Below are positions 28,381 through 36,209 of a DNA stretch of 64,000 bases, piece by piece. Below the pieces are notes generated by a model. It made no database searches. It worked only from the letters and a program-made list of their open reading frames with translations, and was not told the origin of the DNA. This DNA is from Acidovorax sp. Leaf160 (GTDB taxonomy: Bacteria; Pseudomonadota; Gammaproteobacteria; Burkholderiales; Burkholderiaceae_C), in NCBI RefSeq assembly GCF_001424265.1, contig NZ_LMOV01000023.1:1292-65291 (forward strand). Reading direction: 5' to 3'. A program made the translations under genes and the position numbers. The first letter of the stretch is position 1, and every line of letters begins with the position of its first letter.

Positions 28381-29550
28381 ATGATGCCCCTCGCGCGCCG
28401 CAGCCACCAACACCCCGGACCGCGAAGGGGCACTGCCTGGCGCTGGGTCGGCACTGCGGCGCTGGCCCTCGTCGCGGGCTGGCCGCCGGTGCCGGCCCAG
28501 GCCGCCGGCTACCGGGTCGAGGCGGTCGCGAGCGGGCTGGAATTTCCGTGGGCCGCCGCCTTCCTGCCCGACGGCCGGCTGCTGGTGACCGAGCGGGCCG
28601 GGCGCCTGCGGGTGATCGCACGCGATGCGGACGGCCGGCTCCTGTTGCAGCCGCAGCCCGTGGAGGGACTGCCGCCCGTGCTGGTCGCCGGACAGGCGGG
28701 GCTCTTCGACGTGCTGGTCGACCCGGACTTCGCCCGCAACGGCTGGATCTACCTGTCGTTCGCGCACGGCACGCCCCAGGCCAACCACCTGCGCGTGGTG
28801 CGCGGGCGCCTGGACGGCAACCGCCTGCAGGACCTGCGGACGCTCTTCACTTCGCAGCCCGCCAAGCCGCACGACCAGCATTTCGGCGCCCGCATGGCGC
28901 TGCTGGGCGACGGCACGCTGGTGGTCACGCTGGGCGACGGCAATGTCGAGCGCACCGATGCGCAGCGCATGGATTCGCACGTGGGCAAGACCGTGCGCGT
29001 GACGCGCGACGGCAGCGTGCCGGCCGACAACCCGTTCGTCGGCCGGGCCGGCGTGCTGCCCGAAATCTACAGCCTGGGTCACCGCAACCCGCAGGGCCTG
29101 GCCTGGGTGCCGGCACTGAATACGCTCTACCAGCACGAGCACGGCTCCAAGGGTGGCGACGAACTCAACCGCATCGTGCCCGGCGGCAACTACGGCTGGC
29201 CGATGACCACCAGCGGCGTGGACTACACCGGCGCGCGCATCACGCCCTACCGCACGCTGCCGGGCGTGCAGCCGCCGCTGGCGGAGTGGACACCGTCCAT
29301 CGCGCCGGCCGGCATGAGCTACTACGACGGAGCCCTGTTCCCCGCCTGGCGCGGCAGCCTCTTCGTGGCGGCGCTGAAGGAACGATCGGTGCGCCGCGTG
29401 CCGCTGCAGGGCGGCGCGCCGGGCGCGCAGGAGACCTTGTTCCGGGAGTTGGGGGAGCGAATGCGCGATGTGCGCACCGGGCCGGAGGGCGCGCTCTACC
29501 TGCTCACCGACAGCGCGCCGGGCCGCGTGCTGCGCGTCGTGCCCCACTGA
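28381..29550 (+). CDS. PQQ-dependent aldose sugar dehydrogenase-like protein
   Basis: A 389-residue secreted beta-propeller of the glucose/sorbosone dehydrogenase (GSDH) family, like E. coli YliI (Asd). The start is ATGATG at 28381; residues about 1-42 are a signal peptide ending PAQAA. Conserved features: GLEFPWAAAFLPDGRLLVTERAGRL, GQAGLFDVLVDPDF, LGDGTLVVTLGD and SLGHRNPQGLAWVP, the latter holding the PQQ/active-site His region, followed by EHGSKGGDELNRI and GGNYGWP (calcium and PQQ ligands). It oxidises aldoses in the periplasm using PQQ. No pqq biosynthesis genes are in the window. Confidence 0.88.
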   Translation: MMPLARRSHQHPGPRRGTAWRWVGTAALALVAGWPPVPAQAAGYRVEAVASGLEFPWAAAFLPDGRLLVTERAGRLRVIARDADGRLLLQPQPVEGLPPVLVAGQAGLFDVLVDPDFARNGWIYLSFAHGTPQANHLRVVRGRLDGNRLQDLRTLFTSQPAKPHDQHFGARMALLGDGTLVVTLGDGNVERTDAQRMDSHVGKTVRVTRDGSVPADNPFVGRAGVLPEIYSLGHRNPQGLAWVPALNTLYQHEHGSKGGDELNRIVPGGNYGWPMTTSGVDYTGARITPYRTLPGVQPPLAEWTPSIAPAGMSYYDGALFPAWRGSLFVAALKERSVRRVPLQGGAPGAQETLFRELGERMRDVRTGPEGALYLLTDSAPGRVLRVVPH

Positions 29551-29651
29551 GGCGCCGCCGGCCGGGCGGCTGAAGCACCGCGCTGCAGGGGACCATACCG
29601 CCGAGCGCGTGGGTCAGCGGCCGGTCGTCACGAGCGGCGGAGCTGCAGCCA

Positions 29652-31805
29652 TCACGGCCGCAGCCGCATCGTGTGCACCTGGTTGCGGCCCCGGCGCTTG
29701 GCTTCATAGCACGCCATGTCGGCCGCACGCAGCAGGTGGTTGACGTGTTCCTCGCCGGTGACGCTGTCTTCCAGCACCACCAGGCCCACGCTGGTGCTGA
29801 CGAGGAAGCTGCGGCCACCGAAGGAAGGCTCCCACGCGGCGATGGCCAGGCGGATGAGCTCGGCGATCTCGTTGCCGCGCGAGGGCGAGCAGGCCGGCAA
29901 CACCACCGCGAATTCGTCGCCGCCCAGCCGCGCCGCCCAGCCCACGTGGCGCACCTGCTCTTCGATGAGCCGGGCGACATGGCGCAGCACCTCGTCGCCG
30001 GCATCGTGCCCGGCGACGTCATTGATGACGGTGAAGTGGTCCAGGTCCATGAACAGCACCGCCAGCGCGTCGGCCTCGGCGCCCGGCAGTGGCGCGGGCG
30101 CCGTGGGCCCGCCCTGGGCGCGCACGCTCATCAGCTCGGCCAGCCGCTCCATGAAGGCGCCCCGGTTCAGCAGCCGCGTGAGCGGATCGTGCCCGGCCGC
30201 CCAGCCGCGCAGTTGGCGCGAGCCTCGCTCGGCGGTGATGTCCTCCAGCAGCCACACGGTGCCGGCGGACGCCGGCCCCGGCGTGGCCGAGCCGGCGCGA
30301 TACGCCAGCACGCGCGCCCAGACGGAGCTGCCCTCCTTGCGGCGAAAGCGTACGTCGCCGTCGAAGCTGCCGTGCGCCGCGAAGGCCTGCCGCACGCGCT
30401 TGCGCCACTGGTCGTAGTCGCCCTGGCTGGCGTGCATGGCCCGCGCCGGCAGGCCCTGCAGCTCGGCCGGCGAATAGCCCAGCATGCGCGCCGCCTGCAC
30501 GCCCGCCACCTCCAGCACCTCACCCTGCGTGATGACGATGCCGACCGGCGCATGCGCCAGCAGCGTGCCCAGCCGCGCTGCCGTGATGTGGGCCTGGCGC
30601 TGTTCCCGCGCGCGCTGCGACGCCATCTGCGTGCAGACGCTCACCAGCGCATCCACCTCGCCACGCGAACGCGGCCAGCCGTCGCCCGCGCCGGCCTCGC
30701 CTGCCTGCGCGCGCAGCATGCGCCGGGCGCGGGCGCCCAGTTGCGCCAGCGGCCGGGCGATCCACAGCATCGCCAGCGCCGCCAGCCCGGCAACCGCCAG
30801 CACGCCGCCGCCAGCCATCCACCAGGCCGCGCGCTGCGCGCCCTCGGCCGGCGCCATCAGCGCCTGCGCGTCGCTCACCCGGGCGACCATCCACTGCGGC
30901 AGCGGCACGCCGGCCATGCTGACCACATGGCCCGCCACGCGGTCGGTGAAGCCCTGGCCCTTGAGGGCCTGCTCCTGCTGCTGCCAGCGGGCGTAGACGG
31001 CGGCCAGGCCCGGCTCGTCACGCACGTGGCCCAGCACGCGTTCGCGCTGCGGATGCGACAGGATCACGCCCTCGCGCGTGAAGACGATCAGCCGGGATTC
31101 TTCGCGCGCCGGCATGGCCATGGACTGCGGCAGCAGCCCCTGCGACTGCAGCCGCAGGACGCCGGCCACCGCACCGCTGACCGGGCCATCGCCCTGGCGC
31201 AGCGGCATGGTGAGCATCACGCGGGCATCGCCCGCGGCCGTGCCGATCAGGTCCGAGACGAGGGGCTTGCCCTCCACGATGGTGCGCAGCAGGTAGTCGC
31301 GCTCGGCCGGGTCCAGCGCCGCAGGCTGCTGCAGCTTGCCGGACTGCAGGTTGACGCTGAGCTGCCCGTCCTTGCGCGCCACCTGCATGGCGTCGAAGAA
31401 CCGCACCGCCGGCAGTCCCTGCTGCACCAGCCATTCCACCGACTGGGCGTTCTCCAGCACGCCGGGGGCGATGCCGTCGGCCACGGTGGAGAGCACCCGC
31501 TGGCTCTGCTCGATCTTGCTGGCCAGCAGGCGGGCCACCACCTCCACCTCGTCGTTCTGCTGGCTCACCAGCCGGCGCATCGCCGCCTGCGTGGAGGCAT
31601 ACGACACCAGCCAGGCGGCGGTGCTGCCGGCCAGCAGCACGGCCAGCAGCGCCACCGCCACCAGCTTGACGACGAGCGCGCCGGGCAGCAGCCAGCCGGC
31701 GGGCTCGTCGGCGGCGGCGGAATCCGCAACGGAGTCGAGGAAGGGGTTCGAGGAGTCGGGTCCCAGCCCGGTCAGCGCCGGGGATGCAGCCGCTGGCGGT
31801 GTCAT
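29652..31805 (-). CDS. Membrane sensor diguanylate cyclase (dCache-PAS-GGDEF)
   Basis: A 717-residue inner-membrane protein. TM1 (about 43-68) and TM2 (about 322-346) bracket a periplasmic dCache-like sensor region. A PAS domain (about 425-535, with GEVLEVAGVQAARMLGYSP) is followed by a GGDEF domain (about 550-715) with the intact active site ARLGGDEFAVVLP, so c-di-GMP synthesis is expected. At the place of the inhibitory I-site the sequence reads RHVG rather than RxxD, so product inhibition is probably absent. The start at 31805 was chosen as the last ATG before the conserved region. Ligand is unknown. It lies downstream of the Crp/Fnr gene, same strand, 204 bp away. Confidence 0.9.
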   Translation of the reverse strand: MTPPAAASPALTGLGPDSSNPFLDSVADSAAADEPAGWLLPGALVVKLVAVALLAVLLAGSTAAWLVSYASTQAAMRRLVSQQNDEVEVVARLLASKIEQSQRVLSTVADGIAPGVLENAQSVEWLVQQGLPAVRFFDAMQVARKDGQLSVNLQSGKLQQPAALDPAERDYLLRTIVEGKPLVSDLIGTAAGDARVMLTMPLRQGDGPVSGAVAGVLRLQSQGLLPQSMAMPAREESRLIVFTREGVILSHPQRERVLGHVRDEPGLAAVYARWQQQEQALKGQGFTDRVAGHVVSMAGVPLPQWMVARVSDAQALMAPAEGAQRAAWWMAGGGVLAVAGLAALAMLWIARPLAQLGARARRMLRAQAGEAGAGDGWPRSRGEVDALVSVCTQMASQRAREQRQAHITAARLGTLLAHAPVGIVITQGEVLEVAGVQAARMLGYSPAELQGLPARAMHASQGDYDQWRKRVRQAFAAHGSFDGDVRFRRKEGSSVWARVLAYRAGSATPGPASAGTVWLLEDITAERGSRQLRGWAAGHDPLTRLLNRGAFMERLAELMSVRAQGGPTAPAPLPGAEADALAVLFMDLDHFTVINDVAGHDAGDEVLRHVARLIEEQVRHVGWAARLGGDEFAVVLPACSPSRGNEIAELIRLAIAAWEPSFGGRSFLVSTSVGLVVLEDSVTGEEHVNHLLRAADMACYEAKRRGRNQVHTMRLRP

Positions 31806-32009
31806 GCCGCCTCCGCGCAGGAGGCACCTTGGATGAGCAGCGGCAATGGGGCGCGGGACATGGAAGGCGGGCAAAACGGGGTGGTCGTGCCCCAATATAC
31901 GCAGCGCCCCGCGCGCGCCGGGTTCGGGGCAACCCTCAATGGCGGGCAGGAAAACCCTGCCCCGGACCGGCCGCCGCAGGGCATGTGGCCCGAGCGCCGC
32001 GCCCCCAGT

Positions 32010-32660
32010 TCAGACTTCGGCGACGGCCCGCAGCGCCTGCGGCCGGGGCAGGTGGAGCACGCTGCCGGTGCCGGCGACCAGGCCCTGTTCGCGCAACTGC
32101 CGCAGCACGCGCGAGAAGGTTTCGGGCGCGATACCCAGCTGCGCTGCAATCAGTCGCTTGCGCTGCTGCAGGGTGACGCGCAGCAGGCCGGCGTCGCCAG
32201 CGCCGGCCAAGCCGTCTCCGCCTTCAGGCTGGGCGTGCTCCAGCAGCCACTGCGCGCAGCGCGCCTCGGCGTCCTGCGCCAGCCGGCTCACGGCCAGCTC
32301 GGTCTGGCGGCAGTAGCCGCTGGCCAGGCTGCGCACCAGCCCCTGCACGCCGGGCGAGAGCGCCTGCACGCCGCGCTGGAACGCCTCGATCGGCATGCGG
32401 CGCAGGTAGATGCGGGTGTCGGCAACCATGTCCACCGCGCAGGGCTGGCCCAGCAGCGCAGCAGCCGCGTCCAGCCAGAACGGGCCCTGGACGACGCCGA
32501 GCTGGTGGCGCATCTGCCCGTCCTCGCGCACGCCCAGCAGCACGCGGCCACTGTCCAGGTGGAGCACGTGGGCGGGCCGTTGGTGGCGCTGGCGCAACAC
32601 TTCTCCGGCGGCGATCAGCTCGGGTTCGGCGAAGGGGGCGAAGGAGGCATGCGAGAACAT
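32010..32660 (-). CDS. Crp/Fnr-family transcriptional regulator
   Basis: A 216-residue regulator with an N-terminal cyclic-nucleotide-binding-like beta barrel (about 10-110) and a C-terminal winged helix (about 150-210; RKRLIAAQLGIAPETFSRVL recognition region). The N-terminal cysteine cluster of oxygen-sensing FNR is absent, so it does not carry a 4Fe-4S cluster; it is closer to Dnr or unclassified Crp-like proteins. An FNR-like box, TTGAGCCAGGTCAA, lies 35-48 bases upstream of the start and suggests autoregulation. It is divergent from the porin gene at 32953, which it may control. The signal is unknown. Confidence 0.88.
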   Translation of the reverse strand: MFSHASFAPFAEPELIAAGEVLRQRHQRPAHVLHLDSGRVLLGVREDGQMRHQLGVVQGPFWLDAAAALLGQPCAVDMVADTRIYLRRMPIEAFQRGVQALSPGVQGLVRSLASGYCRQTELAVSRLAQDAEARCAQWLLEHAQPEGGDGLAGAGDAGLLRVTLQQRKRLIAAQLGIAPETFSRVLRQLREQGLVAGTGSVLHLPRPQALRAVAEV

Positions 32661-32694
32661 GCCCGCACTGTGCCGGCGCCGCTACGGGCGCGTT

Positions 32695-32708
32695 TTGAGC
32701 CAGGTCAA
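32695..32708. promoter_or_regulatory. FNR/Dnr-like box TTGAGCCAGGTCAA
   Basis: TTGA-N6-TCAA dyad matching the core of FNR/Dnr/Crp-type sites, located upstream of the Crp/Fnr gene (start 32660) and 245 bp before the porin start. Placement supports autoregulation; binding is inference. Confidence 0.5.
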
Positions 32709-32952
32709 AGGGGAAAGCGGGGGGCCGCGTCGTGCGTCTGGGGCGTTGCGGCGCCCGGCGCGCCCGTTCAGGCAGCCGCCACCGCGTCCCACGCAAGCGC
32801 GCAGCCCGGCGGCACGCTCCTTGCTTCGGCTTTGCAGCTGGATACGTTTGCCGCATATTCCAACCGTTTGCGTCGCGACGCCGACGCGCATCCGCCTGGC
32901 ATTCGTTTTTCGCCTCCACCGATTCCCCTTTCATCCACCTGCAGGAAACACC

Positions 32953-33975
32953 ATGAAAAAAACCCTGACCGCCCTCGGAGCCGCTTTGCTGTGCGGCACG
33001 GCTGCCCACGCGCAGAGCACCGTCGAGATCTCCGGCCTGACCGACGCGTTCGTCGGCTCGATCAAGATGGCAGGCGACGCCAATCGCCGCTCGGTGGTGG
33101 ACAGTGGCGGCCTGACCACCTCGTGGATCGGCTTCAAGGGCACGGAAGACCTGGGCGGCGGCCTGAAGGCCAGCTTCCAGCTGACTTCGTTCATCAAGGT
33201 GGACACCGGCACGCAAGGCCGGTTCGCCAACGACCCGTTCTTCTCGCGCGATGCGAACGTCAGCCTGTCGGGCAACTTCGGCTCCGTGCTGCTGGGCCGC
33301 TGGATGGCACCCAACTTCCTGCCGTCGGTGGTGGGCAACCCCTTCGGTGATTCGTTCACCTTCTCGCCGCTGGTGCTGCACAAGGACGTGCCGCTCTTCA
33401 ACGGCAGCGGCTGGCGCGCGATGACCCCGTCCGACACGGGCTGGTCGAACCAGGTGGTCTACAGCACGCCCAAGTTCGGCGGCCTGTCGGCCAACGTGCA
33501 GTACCAGTTCGGCGAGCAACCGGGCCAGGGCGGCAAGAACAACTTCGGCGCCAACTTCTTCTACTTCGGCGGCCCGCTGACCCTGACTGGCTTCTACGAA
33601 AACACCGACATCGCCAACCCCACCAACACCCTGCTGGCCAACAACCAGAAGTACTGGATGCTGCTGGGCGCCTACGACTTCGGCATGGTCAAGCCCTTCC
33701 TGAGCTACGGCGAGAAGAAGATCAGCGACACCGCCGACACCAAGGGCAAGACCCTGCAGGTGGGCGCATCCGCCCCCATCGGCAACGGCAAGCTGCTGGC
33801 CGAATGGGTCAAGACCGACTGGTCCTCGCCCGACGTGAACCGCAAGACGTTCTCGATCGGCTACGACTACTTCCTGTCCAAGCGCACCGACGTCTATGCC
33901 GTGGTGATGAACGACAAGATCACCAACCAGCGCAGCGGCAACAGCGCCGGCGTGGGCATCCGCCACCGGTTCTGA
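32953..33975 (+). CDS. Gram-negative porin (Omp32/OmpC-like)
   Basis: A 340-residue outer-membrane porin of the Comamonadaceae/Burkholderiales type. Signal peptide residues 1-20 (MKKTLTALGAALLCGTAAHA) are followed by QSTVEISGLTDAFVG, alternating beta-strand sequence, the glycine-rich SWIGFKGTEDLGGGLKASFQ second strand region typical of the family, and a C-terminal aromatic RHRF that directs BamA-mediated insertion. It forms a 16-stranded trimeric diffusion channel. Upstream AGGAAA serves as ribosome site. It is divergent from the Crp/Fnr gene and followed by a terminator-like hairpin at 34041. Confidence 0.94.
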   Translation: MKKTLTALGAALLCGTAAHAQSTVEISGLTDAFVGSIKMAGDANRRSVVDSGGLTTSWIGFKGTEDLGGGLKASFQLTSFIKVDTGTQGRFANDPFFSRDANVSLSGNFGSVLLGRWMAPNFLPSVVGNPFGDSFTFSPLVLHKDVPLFNGSGWRAMTPSDTGWSNQVVYSTPKFGGLSANVQYQFGEQPGQGGKNNFGANFFYFGGPLTLTGFYENTDIANPTNTLLANNQKYWMLLGAYDFGMVKPFLSYGEKKISDTADTKGKTLQVGASAPIGNGKLLAEWVKTDWSSPDVNRKTFSIGYDYFLSKRTDVYAVVMNDKITNQRSGNSAGVGIRHRF

Positions 33976-34040
33976 TCGGAGCCCATCGCCGCTGGCCCCC
34001 TGTAGGGCGCCCAGCGGCGCGGCACACCTGACCCAAGGCG

Positions 34041-34069
34041 CGGCGGAGCCATCCGTCGTGCCTTTTTTT
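34041..34069 (+). terminator. Terminator after the porin gene
   Basis: CGGCGGA (34041-34047) pairs with TCCGTCG (34052-34058, one G-U) around GCCA, and TGCC then seven T follow. A second GC-rich stem (CGCCGCTGG/CCAGCGGCG, around 33988-34019) lies just before it. Both would act after the porin stop at 33975. Confidence 0.65.
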
Positions 34070-34237
34070 CCGCGTGCCGCGGCGCGGCGTGGACGCCGTG
34101 GCGCCCATGGCACGGCCATCCGTTGCCATCGCCCGCCGCCGTTTCCGCACCACGGGACGCCACACCGCCGGCGGCGGTGGTGTCATGCGGCTGTCACTGC
34201 CAGACTCTAACGTGGCCCATCGTTTCATCTGGTCATC

Positions 34238-36199
34238 ATGGTGTCCTCACTCGCCACCGCGACTGTGCCCGTGCCGCTTCAGGCGCCGGCACCCGCAGCC
34301 CTGCCCGCGTCGCTGCTGCCCCCGCCCCCTCCGCCCGCCTCCGTTCTCGACCTGCTGTCGCCGCAGGCGCGGCAGGGGATGGGGCCGCTCGCCCGGCTGA
34401 TGCGCGGCGGCGGCCTGTACTGCGTGTTCCAGCCGCTGGCCGATCTGTCCGAGGGCTCGATCTACGCGCACGAGGCGCTGATCCGCGGGCCCGAAGGCAC
34501 TGCGCTGCACCGGCCCGATGCCCTGCTGGAGATGGCCCGGCAGGAGCACATCCTGCAGGACTTCGAGCTGCTGTGCGTGGTGATCGCGCTCTGGCAGTGG
34601 GGCCGCGAGGGACGGGGCGGCAGGGTGTTCGTGAACATCAGCGCCGATGCGCTGGTGTCGGGCGTGGCGATGTGCGGCGCGGGCCTGCTGGGCCGCACCG
34701 TGGGCGAGCTGGGCGTGTCCGCGCGCATGGTGGTGCTGGAGATCACCGAGCATGAGCGTGTCTCGGACATGGCTTCGCTGCGCGCGGCAGTGCGCGAGGT
34801 GCATGCCAGCGGCGCCCGCCTGGCGCTGGACGACTTCGGCGACGGACATTCGAGCCTGCGGCTCTGGTCCGAGGTGAAGCCGGACTTCGTGAAGATCGAC
34901 AAGTACTTCATCCGCGACATCGCCGAGCATCCTGAAAAGCTGCAGATGCTGCAGGCCATCAAGGGCATTGCGGAAGTGTTCGGCACCACCCTGGTGGCCG
35001 AGGGCATCGAGACGCGCGAAGAGCTGCGCGCGCTGCGCGACCTGGACATTCCCTACGGCCAGGGCTACCTGCTCGGGCGTCCGGCACGGTTGCCGTTCGA
35101 GTCCATCGAGCCCGTCGCACGGGAGACGCTGCTGGACCGGCGGGTGGCCGTGCTGCCGCACCAGGGGCAGCACGCGCGCCCGGGCATCTTGCGCAACCTG
35201 TTGGTGCTGCAGGCCCCCACGGTGGAGCCCGACACCCACAACGACGCGGTGGCGCAGCTCTTCAAGACCCATGCCGAACTGCATGCGGTGGCCGTGCTGG
35301 AGGGCACGCGCCCGGTGGCGCTGATCAACCGCCAGCAGTTCATGAACCACTACGCCACGCTCTTCTTTCGCGAGGTGCACGGCCGCAGGCCCTGCAGCAG
35401 CTTCGCCAACCATGCGCCGCGCGTGGTCGAGCTGGACTGCGACGTCGACCAGCTGGTGGGCATCCTCACCTCGCAGGACCAGCGCTACCTGAACGACGGC
35501 TTCATCGTGACCGACAACGGCCGCTACATCGGGCTGGGCACCGGCGACCAGCTGGTGCGGGGCGTGACGGAGGCGCGCATCGAGGCCGCACGCCACGCCA
35601 ACCCGCTCACCTTCCTGCCGGGCAACATCCCGATCAGCCTGCACATGCAGCGGCTGCTGGACAGCGGCACCGAGTTCGTCGCCTGCTACGCCGACATGAA
35701 TCACTTCAAGCCGTTCAACGACTACTACGGCTACTGGCGTGGCGACCAGATGATCCGCCTGCTGGCGCGCCTCTCGGTGGCGCATTGCGACGCCCAGCGC
35801 GACTTCGTCGGCCATGTGGGCGGCGACGACTTCATGCTTCTCTTCCAGAGCGGCAACTGGCTGCAGCGCTGCCGCGACCTGGTGGCAGCCTTCGCTGCCG
35901 AGGCCCGCACCCTGTTCGACGACGAAGCGCAGCGCGCTGGCGGCATCTGGGCGGAAGACCGCCACGGCGTGAAGCGCTTCTTCGACTGCACGACGTTGTC
36001 CATCGGCGCGGTGCGCGTGGCACCGGGCCGCATCCAGCGCGCCGAGGAAGTGGCCAACCTGGCGGCACTCGCCAAGCACGACGCCAAGCTGTCGCCCAGC
36101 GGGATCGCGTGCATGGCTGCGGCGCTGGCCGGCAAGGGCGGGGTGCCGCAGGTGCTGCACGCCATGCCCGCTGCGGCGCCGGCGAGGGCAGCCACCTAA
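34238..36199 (+). CDS. EAL-CBS-GGDEF protein, probable c-di-GMP phosphodiesterase
   Basis: A 653-residue cytoplasmic protein. A Pro-rich N-terminus precedes an EAL domain (about 55-300) with every key residue visible: EAL at 79-81, VFVNIS, LEITEHE, LALDDFGDGHSSL, DFVKIDK and LVAEGIET. A central CBS-like region (about 325-455) may sense a nucleotide. The C-terminal GGDEF domain (about 475-640) has GGDDF in the active site, so it is probably catalytically dead or regulatory. Hydrolysis of c-di-GMP is the expected net activity. The gene ends 10 bp before mutL, so the two are likely co-transcribed, a curious partnership. No signal peptide or membrane segment is seen. Confidence 0.88.
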   Translation: MVSSLATATVPVPLQAPAPAALPASLLPPPPPPASVLDLLSPQARQGMGPLARLMRGGGLYCVFQPLADLSEGSIYAHEALIRGPEGTALHRPDALLEMARQEHILQDFELLCVVIALWQWGREGRGGRVFVNISADALVSGVAMCGAGLLGRTVGELGVSARMVVLEITEHERVSDMASLRAAVREVHASGARLALDDFGDGHSSLRLWSEVKPDFVKIDKYFIRDIAEHPEKLQMLQAIKGIAEVFGTTLVAEGIETREELRALRDLDIPYGQGYLLGRPARLPFESIEPVARETLLDRRVAVLPHQGQHARPGILRNLLVLQAPTVEPDTHNDAVAQLFKTHAELHAVAVLEGTRPVALINRQQFMNHYATLFFREVHGRRPCSSFANHAPRVVELDCDVDQLVGILTSQDQRYLNDGFIVTDNGRYIGLGTGDQLVRGVTEARIEAARHANPLTFLPGNIPISLHMQRLLDSGTEFVACYADMNHFKPFNDYYGYWRGDQMIRLLARLSVAHCDAQRDFVGHVGGDDFMLLFQSGNWLQRCRDLVAAFAAEARTLFDDEAQRAGGIWAEDRHGVKRFFDCTTLSIGAVRVAPGRIQRAEEVANLAALAKHDAKLSPSGIACMAAALAGKGGVPQVLHAMPAAAPARAAT

Positions 36200-36209
36200 A
36201 ATCGGCCGG

